NCBI RefSeq assembly: GCF_028752835.1
Contig: NZ_CP087952.1
Span: 3,346,501-3,410,500 of the forward strand
Direction: 5' to 3'
DNA: 64,000 nt
Origin: Desulfosarcina sp. BuS5
GTDB lineage: Bacteria > Desulfobacterota > Desulfobacteria > Desulfobacterales > BuS5
Part shown: one piece after another, positions 42,143 through 50,537 of the stretch
How positions within the stretch are numbered: position 1 is the stretch's first letter
Layout of the letters: every line of letters begins with the position of its first letter
Notes under the pieces: generated by a model
What the model was told of the DNA's origin: nothing
The model's database searches: none
The model's input: the letters and a program-made list of their open reading frames with translations, nothing else
Translations under genes and position numbers: made by a program

Positions 42143-42940
42143 CTATTTATTTTTCTTCAACGACTGTCCTGTAAATATTCCATATATCACTCCCAGAACA
42201 GCCCCTGCTAAAAATCCAAATAGGTGTGCCGTTAAATCCGTATGTGAACTCGAACCAAGAAAGCCCAGCAAAGCCAGACCTGCCCCAAAAGGTATAAAAG
42301 TTTTTATGCGCGGCCCGGCCAGTAGAATTTTTAACATGCTCTGGCAGGCTGCCATAATGCCGATGGCTCCGAAAATGGCCGTTGATGCGCCAATGGAAAG
42401 ATGATCAGTTCCATATAAAACGGCATTCAACATGTTGCCGGCCATACCGGCCACCAGAATCATGAACCACCCAGCTCCCAGACCGGTGATGGAGCAAACC
42501 GCCGTACCAAATACAGCAATGCCCAGCATATTGCTAACCAGATGCTCGGTATCGCCATGTATCATAAGCGAGGTTGCACATCGGTACACTTCGCCCTGCA
42601 AAATATGCCGGGCAGATGATCCGTATTCCCGGATAACTTTTTGACTGTCGCAGCTTGTGGTAATTACTACATGGAAAATCAGCAAAATAATTCCGGCCCA
42701 TATTCCTGAAAAACCCTTTTGGTAAACTTGCTCACGGTGTCCAGGGTCCGGCTGGCTTTCCTTGTTCTCCAGAAGGTATTGTTCTATGGCCTCAAGGGCG
42801 CATTCATATTTCGATGATTCCACCAAAAGATTCCAACCACCGTGCCTTTTCCGCGCGTGGTATAAAATACCGGATGAAGATAGAACCAATCCATACGTTT
42901 CTACCTCTTCATTCAAAAGGCCATTGAATAAAACCACCAA
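42143..42940 (-). CDS. Rhomboid-family intramembrane serine protease
   Basis: 265 residues. A soluble N-terminal domain of about 75 residues, then six or seven membrane helices. Catalytic Ser186 in GASTAIFG and His239 in TDLTAHLFGF; upstream HLVSN motif (His133, Asn137) of the oxyanion site. Start TTG at 42940 with AGAGG eight bases upstream. It cleaves transmembrane substrates within the membrane. Single gene, no evident partner. Confidence 0.9.
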   Translation of the reverse strand: MVVLFNGLLNEEVETYGLVLSSSGILYHARKRHGGWNLLVESSKYECALEAIEQYLLENKESQPDPGHREQVYQKGFSGIWAGIILLIFHVVITTSCDSQKVIREYGSSARHILQGEVYRCATSLMIHGDTEHLVSNMLGIAVFGTAVCSITGLGAGWFMILVAGMAGNMLNAVLYGTDHLSIGASTAIFGAIGIMAACQSMLKILLAGPRIKTFIPFGAGLALLGFLGSSSHTDLTAHLFGFLAGAVLGVIYGIFTGQSLKKNK

Positions 42941-43102
42941 GGTGCATACCTCTAAAATCTGAGCCCCAATTCTGTAAACTTATTTTTGATTGAATCCTTA
43001 GGAAAATGAGAGGACAAAATTATTTTTTCCCCACACACTGAAGCATGGGAACCAGGCAAAAATCAATGTTTAAAAAGTGTCAACTGACAAATGGAGGATG
43101 CT

Positions 43103-43324
43103 CTATTTTTTATATGCATCTATAAATATTTCAGCAGTAATTTGGGCTTGTTTAATTGCACTTCGGAGAGTTCCTGTTGCAAGTTCTTTATGGAGTGGAA
43201 TAACGCAACCCTTATCTTCTTTTCGTAAAATCACATGGCTGCCTTTTTGCCTGACAATTTCAAATCCTAAACTTTTGAATACTTTAATAGCGTTATTACC
43301 TGAAATATGCGGAAGTTCAGGCAT
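43103..43324 (-). CDS. hicA: HicA-type mRNA interferase toxin
   Basis: 73 residues with the double-stranded RNA-binding-like fold of HicA/YcfA: FKSLGFEIVRQKGSHVILRK contains the catalytic GSH, and VIPLHKELATGTLRSAIKQA completes the family pattern. It overlaps the HicB gene by eight bases and is translated second. A ribosome-independent mRNA nuclease held inactive by HicB. Confidence 0.92.
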   Translation of the reverse strand: MPELPHISGNNAIKVFKSLGFEIVRQKGSHVILRKEDKGCVIPLHKELATGTLRSAIKQAQITAEIFIDAYKK

Positions 43325-43526
43325 TAACAGCTACCTCAAAAGTTGTAAGGAAAGGGTGTCGAGTTTCTTTTAACGGGAACTCTTCAAGATATAATTCAGT
43401 AGCTTCTTGTAAATTTATTACAGCTTCTTCAACGGTTGTGCCTTGACTTGCAGTGCCGGTTTCCGGGCATTCTGCAACATATAAATTGTTTTCTTTATGT
43501 ATTATTGCAGTAAATAATTTATTCAT
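43317..43526 (-). CDS. hicB: HicB-type antitoxin (short form)
   Basis: 69 residues: the degraded RNase H-like HicB domain (FTAIIHKENNLYVAECPETG, TVEEAVINLQEATELYLEEF). No C-terminal DNA-binding helix is present, so this is the short form. AGGTGA before the ATG. Pairs with HicA downstream. Confidence 0.9.
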   Translation of the reverse strand: MNKLFTAIIHKENNLYVAECPETGTASQGTTVEEAVINLQEATELYLEEFPLKETRHPFLTTFEVAVNA

Positions 43527-43694
43527 ATCTCACCTCTTAAAGTATATTTTATTCATTATTCATTATTCATTATTTACTGAGATTTCAATATAAATTTTAT
43601 TTTTATTAGAAGGAACGGGGGGGACATACGAACATACAAAGACAGCCTAAAAATGAGATGCCAAAATGTGAAGTTATTTTTGAGTGGGTCCTAT

Positions 43695-43746
43695 GGCGCG
43701 GCCTTGTGCCAAATTTTAAAATCGGGTTATTATCTGACAATCTATA
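43695..43746. repeat. Palindromic repeat family A, copy 4 (half)
   Basis: Only the right half is present: GCCTTGTGCCAAATTTTAAA, then GGGTTATTATCTGACAATCT and ATA, just downstream of the anti-sigma gene stop. A TTATTTTTGAGTGGGTCC word of another repeat abuts it on the left. Confidence 0.75.
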
Positions 43747-43768
43747 CCTGATATAAAGATTGCAAGGG

Positions 43769-44203
43769 TCATGCGCCGGATTTTGAATGTGGAATTAATG
43801 ATGCGCCGTTTGAATCCAAATCCTCTATTTCTGAGAGACTTTCAAAAATAATAACTTCCGGAGTAAGAACAAAAAGCGCTTCCTCTACGCCAAGTTTTGG
43901 AGAAAAAGGGGCGCGCAGCGAATAGACAGCGATAATAACAGATACAACTCCAGCAGTAACCAGGGCCCAGGGAAAAGTTCGCCGAGGGCAAGAAAAATAA
44001 GGAGATCTGTCTTTAGCGCTCCCTTCGATTTCCTGTAAACCACCGGCCACCCGGCTGCAAAAATCAGGCAAAGGCACAGGTTGCATTTTGTCCTGCTCTA
44101 CCTTCAGGAATTGAAAAAAGCGTCTTAGTCGAACCCTATTTTCACTCTCTTTCTTTCCCATACAGGACTTAATATCCTTCCAAAAATCTCTATATCGCTT
44201 CAT
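43769..44203 (-). CDS. Putative membrane anti-sigma factor
   Basis: 144 residues with a cytoplasmic N-terminal half, one membrane helix (WALVTAGVVSVIIAVYSL, about residues 78-95) and a short periplasmic tail. No zinc HxxxCxxC motif is seen. Function inferred from overlap with the ECF sigma gene (14 bases) and the classic sigma/anti-sigma order. Confidence 0.6.
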   Translation of the reverse strand: MKRYRDFWKDIKSCMGKKESENRVRLRRFFQFLKVEQDKMQPVPLPDFCSRVAGGLQEIEGSAKDRSPYFSCPRRTFPWALVTAGVVSVIIAVYSLRAPFSPKLGVEEALFVLTPEVIIFESLSEIEDLDSNGASLIPHSKSGA

Positions 44204-44801
44204 CTTGTACCTCCTGCCCCATTTTTTCCGGTTTGATCTTCAAGGTTTCATCTATCTTCTGAAGCACTGACCTCCGAGCTCTGTAAATCCGCATCTTGAC
44301 TCCGGCCGTGGTCAGCCCCATAAGCCCGGCGGTTTCTTTCGTTGTCATGCCCTCGACCGCTGTTAAAATAAGTATCATCCGGTCTTTTTCCGAAAGATGC
44401 GCCAAAATTATTTCCAAAAGCTCCCTGGTTATCAAGCCTGTTTCCGGATCGGCATTTTGTTTCTGATTCCCGCAAAATAATTTTGCCTTCAGTTCATCGA
44501 CGGCATCCGGGTTAATATCTGAAACGGAAATTTCTGCAAGATTCTTTTTTTTTCTTAATGCATCATAGCAGAGCCGGACGGCTATCCGGGACAGCCAGTA
44601 TTTTAACGGTACTTTACTGCGATAACTTTTTCTATATCGAAAGGCACGAAAAAAGGTTTCCTGTGCCAGATCTTCCACCATCTGCCGATTCCGAAAAAAT
44701 CTCCCGATCAACCTGAACAGGTATGGGGCATGGAGTTGGACAATTTCACGCCATTTCGATTCATCTGCTGTTAAAACCGATGTAATTTGATCACCTTCCA
44801 C
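44190..44801 (-). CDS. ECF-type RNA polymerase sigma factor
   Basis: 203 residues. Region 2 (VEDLAQETFFRAFRYRKSY with the DLAQETF signature) and region 4 (LSEKDRMILILTAVEGMTTK... KMRIYRARRSVL) are separated by the usual linker. Directs RNA polymerase to stress promoters when released by its anti-sigma. The Spy-like gene lies just upstream on the same strand and may be in the same regulon. Confidence 0.93.
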   Translation of the reverse strand: MEGDQITSVLTADESKWREIVQLHAPYLFRLIGRFFRNRQMVEDLAQETFFRAFRYRKSYRSKVPLKYWLSRIAVRLCYDALRKKKNLAEISVSDINPDAVDELKAKLFCGNQKQNADPETGLITRELLEIILAHLSEKDRMILILTAVEGMTTKETAGLMGLTTAGVKMRIYRARRSVLQKIDETLKIKPEKMGQEVQDEAI

Positions 44802-44875
44802 TTTCAGACTTCTATCTATAATTCGTAATCCGTCATTCCTGATTGAAGATTTCGGTTTATCCGAATAATAAATAA

Positions 44876-45358
44876 TTATGGAAATGGAAAATATCTTTTC
44901 ATATGCATTTTTTGTTTTGAACGTTTTGTTCTAAACTCTTTCAGCCTGCCTGATAAAATTTCTTTTTGGTCTGAGTCAAGAATTTTAATAAACTTTACCC
45001 AGTGTTCCAGTCTGTTTTTGACCATCTGGGATTTCAACTCGGCAATTTGATTGATAATCTCTTCACACCCGGCTTCCGATGTCTTCGGAGTGGTCAAAAC
45101 TCTTTCACTTAAGCTTGCCTGTAATTTTTCAAACTTTTTCCAGTTAGCGGCAACTTTTTCCCTGGAGACTTTGCACATGGCATGAAGCTCATCCTGTTGA
45201 GCATCAGTAAGCTGAAGCGCTTCCATGACCTCCCGGGCATTATGATGAAACCCGCCCTTGCCCATCCCTTTTTCGTGCGGTCCGTAGGCAAAAGCCTGTG
45301 CTGAGAAAAAAACAAAAACAACGATTCCAAAAATGAATAATGTGGTTCTTTTTTTCAT
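44876..45358 (-). CDS. Periplasmic Spy/CpxP-like stress protein
   Basis: 160 residues with a signal peptide (LFIFGIVVFVFFSAQAFA), an LTxxQ-type element (LQLTDAQQDELHAM), and a long helical body, followed by a basic tail. CpxP/Spy and heavy-metal sensor ZraP relatives are ATP-independent chaperones or envelope stress sensors. His-rich segment GGFHHNAR near the mature N-terminus may bind metal. Good ribosome site AAGGAGG. Precedes an ECF sigma/anti-sigma pair. Confidence 0.75.
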   Translation of the reverse strand: MKKRTTLFIFGIVVFVFFSAQAFAYGPHEKGMGKGGFHHNAREVMEALQLTDAQQDELHAMCKVSREKVAANWKKFEKLQASLSERVLTTPKTSEAGCEEIINQIAELKSQMVKNRLEHWVKFIKILDSDQKEILSGRLKEFRTKRSKQKMHMKRYFPFP

Positions 45359-45646
45359 TTTACTGCCTCCTTGAGTTAAATGTTCATCAAAATTTCTTCA
45401 AAATTACTTCTTAAATATATAGACCTCTTGCTTCCTAAAATGGTAACATTTTTTTTAAAAGCAACGCGCATATTTCTGTTTATATCTTAATTATTTCTTG
45501 AGTTGCACCTGTCTTTTATAGTCCCGCACTCGGCCGCCGTGCCGGTCGTGATGCAGTTATTTAGATAATATGAAACGGGTTGACCGCAGATGCAAAATCC
45601 ACAAAAGGAGATTGGTTAACAAAGACTAAATTATACGGGAGAGAAA
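45359..45646. other. Divergent promoter region
   Basis: 288 bases between divergent Spy-like gene and a small membrane gene. It must contain the sigma-dependent promoter of the stress set; no confident hexamers seen. No gene. Confidence 0.5.
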
Positions 45647-45811
45647 ATGAGATTAATTTTTTGGGCCCTACTTGCAATCATTGTCCTGTTTTTATTTTTC
45701 CAGTTTGTTTTTTACAGAAAAAAGAAATCTATTAATAAATCCGTGACATATATATGTGCTGAATGCGGGGAAAGGGACTGCATTTGTCATAAAGAAAGTG
45801 ATACCAAATAA
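45647..45811 (+). CDS. Small membrane protein with Cys-rich tail, 54 residues
   Basis: Complete frame preceded by GGGAGAG. One N-terminal helix (LIFWALLAIIVLFLFFQFVF), basic stop-transfer KKKS, then a soluble tail with CAECGERDCICH, two CX2C-like pairs plus His, suited to zinc or an iron-sulfur centre. Not a named family to me. Divergent from the envelope-stress set. Confidence 0.6.
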   Translation: MRLIFWALLAIIVLFLFFQFVFYRKKKSINKSVTYICAECGERDCICHKESDTK

Positions 45812-45862
45812 AATTGGTTCTCTTCAAAATTGGGTTGTAAAAAACATCAGCCACTGCCGATA

Positions 45863-45982
45863 CTATAGATTGTCAGATAATTACTCCATTTTAAAATTCG
45901 GCACAAGGCCAGGGTGAGGAAGGCGTATTGTGATACTCCTACGACCGATACGCGGTGGAATTATTTATATGACGGTTTATAG
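45863..45982. repeat. Palindromic repeat family A, copy 5 (reverse orientation)
   Basis: Starts CTATAGATTGTCAGATAATT and finishes GGTGGAATTATTTATATGAC plus GGTTTATAG; contains the reverse core TACGACCGATACGCGGTGGA. Its far end supplies the stop codon of a radical SAM fragment on the minus strand. Confidence 0.8.
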
Positions 45983-46053
45983 GTGCATTCACCGCACTTT
46001 CCGGTAAACTTTTCCCGGCTATAATAAACTTCCGGGAAATTTTTTAGATTTTG
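45961..46053 (-). pseudogene. C-terminal fragment of a radical SAM/SPASM protein
   Basis: Minus-strand frame NLKNFPEVYYSREKFTGK then CGECTY and a stop inside repeat copy 5. Thirty-nine bases (45980-46018) are identical to 47949-47987 in the complete radical SAM gene; outside that block the two differ, which suggests a related gene or recent gene conversion. No start. Confidence 0.6.
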
Positions 46054-46127
46054 ATGTCAAGAAGCAGAAAATAGAGTTATCAAGAAAACATGAACAAACC
46101 GGCTGGCCCTTAGGGGGAACATAAATT

Positions 46128-46298
46128 ATGTCTCAACTATCTTTACAATTAATAGAAAAAGAAAAACAGGAAAAAACAGGAAAATTAGATTTAGGAAATT
46201 GCGGGTTACAAGAGATCCCGGAAGAACTATTTCAACTTACCTGGCTGGAAGAATTATCTTTCCGCAATCAAATATGGGATCATAATAAGAATACCTAG
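46128..46298 (+). pseudogene. N-terminal remnant of a leucine-rich-repeat protein
   Basis: ATG with GGGG upstream; 56 residues MSQLSLQLIEKEKQEKTGK then LDLGNCGLQEIPEELFQLTW, the start seen in leucine-rich-repeat proteins of the COR/Roc GTPase or LRR-only type. It ends at a TAG 18 bases before an IS1-like element. The rest of the gene is absent. Confidence 0.6.
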
Positions 46299-46316
46299 AT
46301 AAATAGCTCAAATTCC

Positions 46317-47539
46317 GGTAGTCCCTACAAAACAATGCAGGTGATTAAAAAGTGTCTCTGAAAACATGAATAAAAAAAGATTTTTACTAAAAATTAAGAT
46401 TGCTATAGACTAAAAGCAATATATTTTGTAAAGCACGGTTAAAACTCTATTCAAAGGATCGCAACCATGCAAAATACAGCAAATACAGCCCTAACACTTT
46501 TTTGTCCCAGGAAAAGCTGCAAATGTTATCAATCAACCGAGAACAAAATCACCAAGGATGGAGTTTACATAACAAAATCCGATTTTGAGCCAAGACAAAT
46601 GTTTTACTGCAATGGTGGCAAACATAGATTCTCAGAAACAGGATATTCCGATCTTTTTGGAAAGCATGGCAGTTTTAAAGAATATGAGCAAACGGCAAAG
46701 CTAAACTCTTACGGCCTTGGCACTGATGCAATTGCCGATGTACTTCAAAAAGATCGAAGGACAATTGAACAACGGCAAAAAGCTATTGGGCAAAAAGGCC
46801 AGCAATTTCACCTATTTTTTTGTTTTACTATCGGACTTACCATTATATTTCTCCAGATGGATGAACTATGGTCTTACCTTAAAAATAAAAGTCAACAATT
46901 ATGGGTTTTTATCGCTCTTGAATCCACAACAAAATTCTGGATCGGTTTCGAGTTGGGTTCAAGAACAACTTACACTGCAAACCGTTTAGTAAAGGGCATT
47001 AAAAAGTTGGGCAAATGGGGAAAGGATAATATATTAAAGGTCGCGACAGATAAATTAGCGGCTTACAAAAATGCGCTCGAAAACATTATGTCTGAAATTC
47101 CTTATGCTTACCTGCAAATTGTTAAGCGCCGAATAAAGCGTCGGCTTGTAACAGTTAAAAAATATTTTGTAAAAGGTACTGTAAAAGATTTCCCCGGAAA
47201 AAGCCAAAACACCTCATTTATTGAGAGTCTGAACCTTACCCTAAGGCAACATATCTCCTATCTTCAGAGAAAAACTCTGGGGTATTGCAAGAACAAGCTG
47301 AATTTTAGTAATGTAATGTGGATTAACTTATTCAACTATAATTACATACAATTACATAAGAGTTTACGAATACGAATTAACAATGAAAACGAGAAATTTA
47401 TAAAAAAGTATAACCATAATACACCGGCAATGCAGATGGGACTTACGAATTCTCCACTAAACTGGAGATATCTCATTACAGTCCCAATACCTTGTAAGTA
47501 GCTGATTTTTCGAACCTGCATTGTTTTGTAGGGACTACC
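46317..47539 (+). mobile_element. IS1-like insertion sequence, 1223 bp
   Basis: Terminal inverted repeats of 26 bases, perfect (46317-46342 and 47514-47539, beginning GGTAGTCCCTACAAAAC). One transposase frame. No convincing direct repeat at the flanks, which belong to two different broken genes, pointing to an adjacent deletion. Confidence 0.88.
46467..47501 (+). CDS. IS1-family-like DDE transposase
   Basis: 344 residues. N-terminal Cys-rich zinc element (CPRKSCKCYQS, FYCNGG), helix-turn-helix region (GLGTDAIADVLQKDRRTIEQ), catalytic QMDELWSYLKNKSQQLWVFI, second Asp in KVATDKLAAYK, and SFIESLNLTLRQHISYLQRK with the Glu. Single uninterrupted frame, unlike E. coli IS1, which needs frameshifting. 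Confidence 0.85.
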   Translation: MQNTANTALTLFCPRKSCKCYQSTENKITKDGVYITKSDFEPRQMFYCNGGKHRFSETGYSDLFGKHGSFKEYEQTAKLNSYGLGTDAIADVLQKDRRTIEQRQKAIGQKGQQFHLFFCFTIGLTIIFLQMDELWSYLKNKSQQLWVFIALESTTKFWIGFELGSRTTYTANRLVKGIKKLGKWGKDNILKVATDKLAAYKNALENIMSEIPYAYLQIVKRRIKRRLVTVKKYFVKGTVKDFPGKSQNTSFIESLNLTLRQHISYLQRKTLGYCKNKLNFSNVMWINLFNYNYIQLHKSLRIRINNENEKFIKKYNHNTPAMQMGLTNSPLNWRYLITVPIPCK

Positions 47540-47666
47540 CGCGTCTTCCCATACTTTCAATTTCCTCGGCTGAATTTTCTATATCTAGCAGATCGAACTT
47601 TCCGGATTTGAGATATTTGGCCTGCTGTTCTGTCCAATGGAAAAAATCCAAGTTGTATTCGCTCAT
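47540..47666 (-). pseudogene. DUF29-family protein, N-terminal remnant
   Basis: ATG at 47666 (GGA upstream) begins SEYNLDFFHWTEQQAKYLKS, followed by a GKFDLLDIENSAEEIESMGR segment, the characteristic DUF29 N-terminus; the frame runs into the IS1-like element after about 42 residues. The C-terminal two thirds are missing. Function of DUF29 is unknown. Confidence 0.8.
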
Positions 47667-47833
47667 ATAGTTTTTCCTTTAGAGTACGGAATCCCGCAAT
47701 GTTTTCTGTCAAAACAAAGTCTATCCCGGGACCTCCCAGGCTGTCTGAGAGGCATTGCTTTCAGCATACTTTATAAATAAAAGGCGAGAAACACAAAAGT
47801 CAAAAAAAACGACTGGAGAAAAAGCAACAATTG

Positions 47834-48928
47834 TCAGATAGCGTCCAATTCCTTTTCTGAACAGTCAACCCAGCAAAGGGGGTCTTCTGCAAAGATATCT
47901 TTAAGGATATGATCGGCATTGCTACGGGTACCCCCGCAAATATACAGGTAGGTGCATTCACCGCACTTTCCGGTAAACTTTTCCCGGTTCCTGATCTCTT
48001 TTATTAATTCGGAATTTTTCCAAATTTCAGAAAGGGAGGTATTCTTTAGATTTCCCAGCCGGCCTGCTCCATATCCACCACAGAGGCTGACGTCACCTGT
48101 GGAAGATACAAACAGGGAATATATTCCTGTAAGAGAGCCCACACAAAAATCATAAAAGCCCGAACCTAAGCTTGGATCCATGCAAATCTGTTTCAACCGT
48201 TCATCCTCGGAAACGATATAACGGTTCTCAAAGCTTATGGAACCCGCCCCCCTTTCAATCTGGGTTTTATGGAGGAGTCGCTGCATATCACGCCGTTCTC
48301 TCTTGGTGAGGATCAGAGAGTCATGACCGGATGCCCGGCCTCTTGCAAAAAATTCCTGTACATGCAGATTAACTCCATACTTAGCCGCAAGATCGATCAC
48401 TCCAGGAAGCTGATGACAATTTGTGTGAGAGATGGTAAAGGAAATCCGCGCCGTAACACGTGCATCCCGTAGATTCTTAATAGCCTTTATCACCCGATCA
48501 TAACTCCCGGCGCCCCGGTTAGCATCGTGGGTCTCAGGATCCACCCCGTCAAGGCTTACCATGACCTGATTGACACCGGCCCCTGCAATCTGCAAGGCCA
48601 TGCTTTTATCCAGCGCCAGCCCGTTGGAAACTATTCCGACACTATCTATCCGATGAACAGCATAACCGGCCAGCTCAATAATATCCTCGCGAACAAGCGG
48701 TTCCCCGCCTCCAAAGGATAGATGGCTAACACCTGCCCTGGAAATATTGTTGATAACCTTTTTAGCCTCTCCTGTTGTCATTTCTCCACTAAAATGCTTA
48801 CCAGCGCCAACCCCGCACAGATTGCAGTTAAGATTGCAGGCCTGGGTTATTCTCAAACCTGCCATTATGGGAACCGGATTCTTGACAGCATCGTAATACT
48901 TTTTTTTTGTTGTTTCTAAAAAGTTCAT
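47834..48928 (-). CDS. Radical SAM protein with SPASM domain
   Basis: 364 residues. N-terminal radical SAM motif CNLNCNLC (CX3CX2C) near residue 31-38, GGGEPLVR and SLDGVDPETHD, then a SPASM region with Cys at CGGYGAG, KCGECTYLYICGG and the late CWVDC, for auxiliary clusters. Such enzymes modify peptides, haem precursors (NirJ/AhbC-type) or other substrates. No precursor peptide or haem gene adjoins it, so the substrate is open. A short duplicate of its SPASM motif lies at 45961. Confidence 0.9.
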   Translation of the reverse strand: MNFLETTKKKYYDAVKNPVPIMAGLRITQACNLNCNLCGVGAGKHFSGEMTTGEAKKVINNISRAGVSHLSFGGGEPLVREDIIELAGYAVHRIDSVGIVSNGLALDKSMALQIAGAGVNQVMVSLDGVDPETHDANRGAGSYDRVIKAIKNLRDARVTARISFTISHTNCHQLPGVIDLAAKYGVNLHVQEFFARGRASGHDSLILTKRERRDMQRLLHKTQIERGAGSISFENRYIVSEDERLKQICMDPSLGSGFYDFCVGSLTGIYSLFVSSTGDVSLCGGYGAGRLGNLKNTSLSEIWKNSELIKEIRNREKFTGKCGECTYLYICGGTRSNADHILKDIFAEDPLCWVDCSEKELDAI

Positions 48929-49088
48929 TTTTCCCCAAATCCCTTAAATTGTTTTTTAGAAAAATATTTAAAAACAGGCAGATGATCCGAATTCCCCCTG
49001 CCAGGATGCCTGCATTTGCCCTTTTTGCCCCTTTGCCGGCGATATACGGTTTTCCCCTTGAAAAGGTAAGGCTTGACAAACTTGTCAT

Positions 49089-49132
49089 TTGTGCCAAATT
49101 TTAAAATAGGGTAATTATCTGACAATATATAG
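49089..49132. repeat. Palindromic repeat family A, copy 6 (half)
   Basis: TTGTGCCAAATTTTAAAATA followed by GGGTAATTATCTGACAATAT and ATAG, ending eight bases before the HNH gene stop. Left half absent. Confidence 0.75.
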
Positions 49133-49140
49133 CATAGCAG

Positions 49141-49518
49141 CTACTTTTTATTCTTAAGCAAGGCCTCCAGGTCAGCGAACGGTCTGTAGGTAGAAGTTGG
49201 CTCTTCCTCGCCATGGGACGTCGCCCCGTCGTGCCATTCCTGCTCAAGATACCGCGAATGCTCATTGTCGTGACAATAGAGACACAGTAGTTCCCAGTTT
49301 TTGCCGTCAGGCGGATTGTTATCGTGGTTATGATCCTTGTGATGAACTGTGAGCTCTCGCAGTTTTTTGCCTGTGAATTCGCGCCCGCATCGAGCACAAA
49401 TCCATGGGTAAATTTTGAGCGCTTGCTCCCTATAACCCTTTTCCCGCTGCTGCCGGTCGCGCCGGATCTCGGCAGCGACAATCTCCAGCCTGTCTTTGTT
49501 TGATCGTGTTTTTTCCAA
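49141..49518 (-). CDS. HNH nuclease, YajD type
   Basis: 125 residues. HNH fold with CARCGREF, the catalytic HHKDHNHDNNPPDG and the second Cys pair in LLCLYCHDNEHS. YajD-type proteins are small chromosomal HNH proteins of unclear function. Start TTG at 49518 with GGAGGG 11 bases upstream. Basic, coiled N-terminus (RRDRQQREKGYREQ). Confidence 0.88.
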   Translation of the reverse strand: MEKTRSNKDRLEIVAAEIRRDRQQREKGYREQALKIYPWICARCGREFTGKKLRELTVHHKDHNHDNNPPDGKNWELLCLYCHDNEHSRYLEQEWHDGATSHGEEEPTSTYRPFADLEALLKNKK

Positions 49519-49972
49519 AGGTATGTGCCCTCCTTCAAGTCGCGTTGTTTAAAGCAAACGACTAATTGGTAAATATCATCTGGACCAGAAGCAATTATGC
49601 CTTGGCAAAAGAGACATTTTACACAAAATAATATATTGAAATTATTTAATTTTATTTAAATTATAATTTTTATCGTAACATGATACAATTGTGTATCATC
49701 AATAAAGTGGTACATATTGTTATTGAAATTAAAAATAATAATATTAAGTTGTTAAGTAATGTAATGCTGCATCAGACAATTCCATGTTTAATATGTATGG
49801 CACGCATTTATTGAAAAAATATAAGAGATATTGTTTGCAGACCTGCCTATTATAATTTATTGATTATTCATAATGTTATGATTAAATAACTATATTCATT
49901 AATCCCTTGGTATGCAAGTTGTAATAAACAAGTATAAATTGAAAAATTAAATACCATGGAGATATTAATGTT
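49519..49972. other. AT-rich gap, no gene seen
   Basis: Roughly 450 bases, very AT-rich between 49620 and 49960, with no supported frame. A short inverted pair TGATACAATTGTGTATCA is at about 49681-49698. Confidence 0.5.
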
Positions 49973-50134
49973 ATGAAACCGTGTGATAGGAATATTAAAA
50001 AACCATTAGAGTTTGCTGATGATCTTATCAAACTGGCCGTGCAGGGGGACGCAGAGAGAGAAGACACCGGCTGCGGTATTCTTTACGGACTTATTCTTAA
50101 TTCAGCATACAAAATAAAAAAAATCGCTGAATAA
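49973..50134 (+). CDS. Small conserved-looking protein, 53 residues
   Basis: ATG with GGAG 11 bases upstream. The product starts MKPCDRNIKKPLEFADDLIK and contains GDAEREDTGCGILYG, a balanced composition with no membrane segment, typical of a real small protein rather than a chance frame; I have the impression of a small family in Desulfobacterota but cannot name a function. Its stop falls at the edge of a palindromic repeat. Confidence 0.55.
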   Translation: MKPCDRNIKKPLEFADDLIKLAVQGDAEREDTGCGILYGLILNSAYKIKKIAE

Positions 50135-50140
50135 GTCAGC

Positions 50141-50277
50141 AATTTTAAGTGTTGAGGCGCCTGGCTGGCAAGGCGAGAAAGCGTAGGAATATCAAGATAT
50201 TTCTACGCTTTCGTAACGCAGCCAGGCAGGATGTATCGACGCTTAAAATGTAAAGTTATTTTTGCGCGAGCCCTAAG
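50141..50277. repeat. Large imperfect palindrome plus shared 22-base word
   Basis: About 109 bases (50141-50249) fold on themselves: TTTTAAG...CTTAAAA, GCCTGGCTG...CAGCCAGGC, AAAGCGTAG...CTACGCTTT. The adjoining 50256-50277 (TTATTTTTGCGCGAGCCCTA) is an exact 22-base complement of 58574-58595. Confidence 0.75.
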
Positions 50278-50334
50278 TATGCTTGAAAAACTTGCTCCTT
50301 CCTGTACCATTTTGATGCAACACAATGTTTTATA

Positions 50335-50463
50335 TAGATGTTCACATAAACAATTTCACTGCGTTATCGTTCGTTGGAGGTAGGGGTTCAAGATTTTGAA
50401 CCCCTACCTCCCTATGATCTTGTGCCAAATTTTAAAATAGAGTAATTATCTGATAATCTATAG
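50335..50463. repeat. Palindromic repeat family A, copy 7 (long form)
   Basis: TATAGATGTTCACATAAACA on the left, TTATCTGATAATCTATAG on the right, core TTTCACTGCGTTATCGTTCG, and TTGTGCCAAATTTTAAAATA. Centre is a near-palindrome GTAGGGG...CCCCTAC (50381-50407) unlike the other copies. Confidence 0.85.
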
Positions 50464-50537
50464 CGTCTATTCATAAATAACTGGTTCTTTAAAATCTGGA
50501 TTGGCGCCAACTTTTAAAGGTGTAAGTGGAGGTCTTT

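Noticed and set aside
48925-49125. Short frame beside the radical SAM gene as a RiPP precursor peptide
   Set aside because: The frame has no ribosome site, runs into a family A repeat and lacks a leader-core pattern, so there is no support for a RiPP locus.
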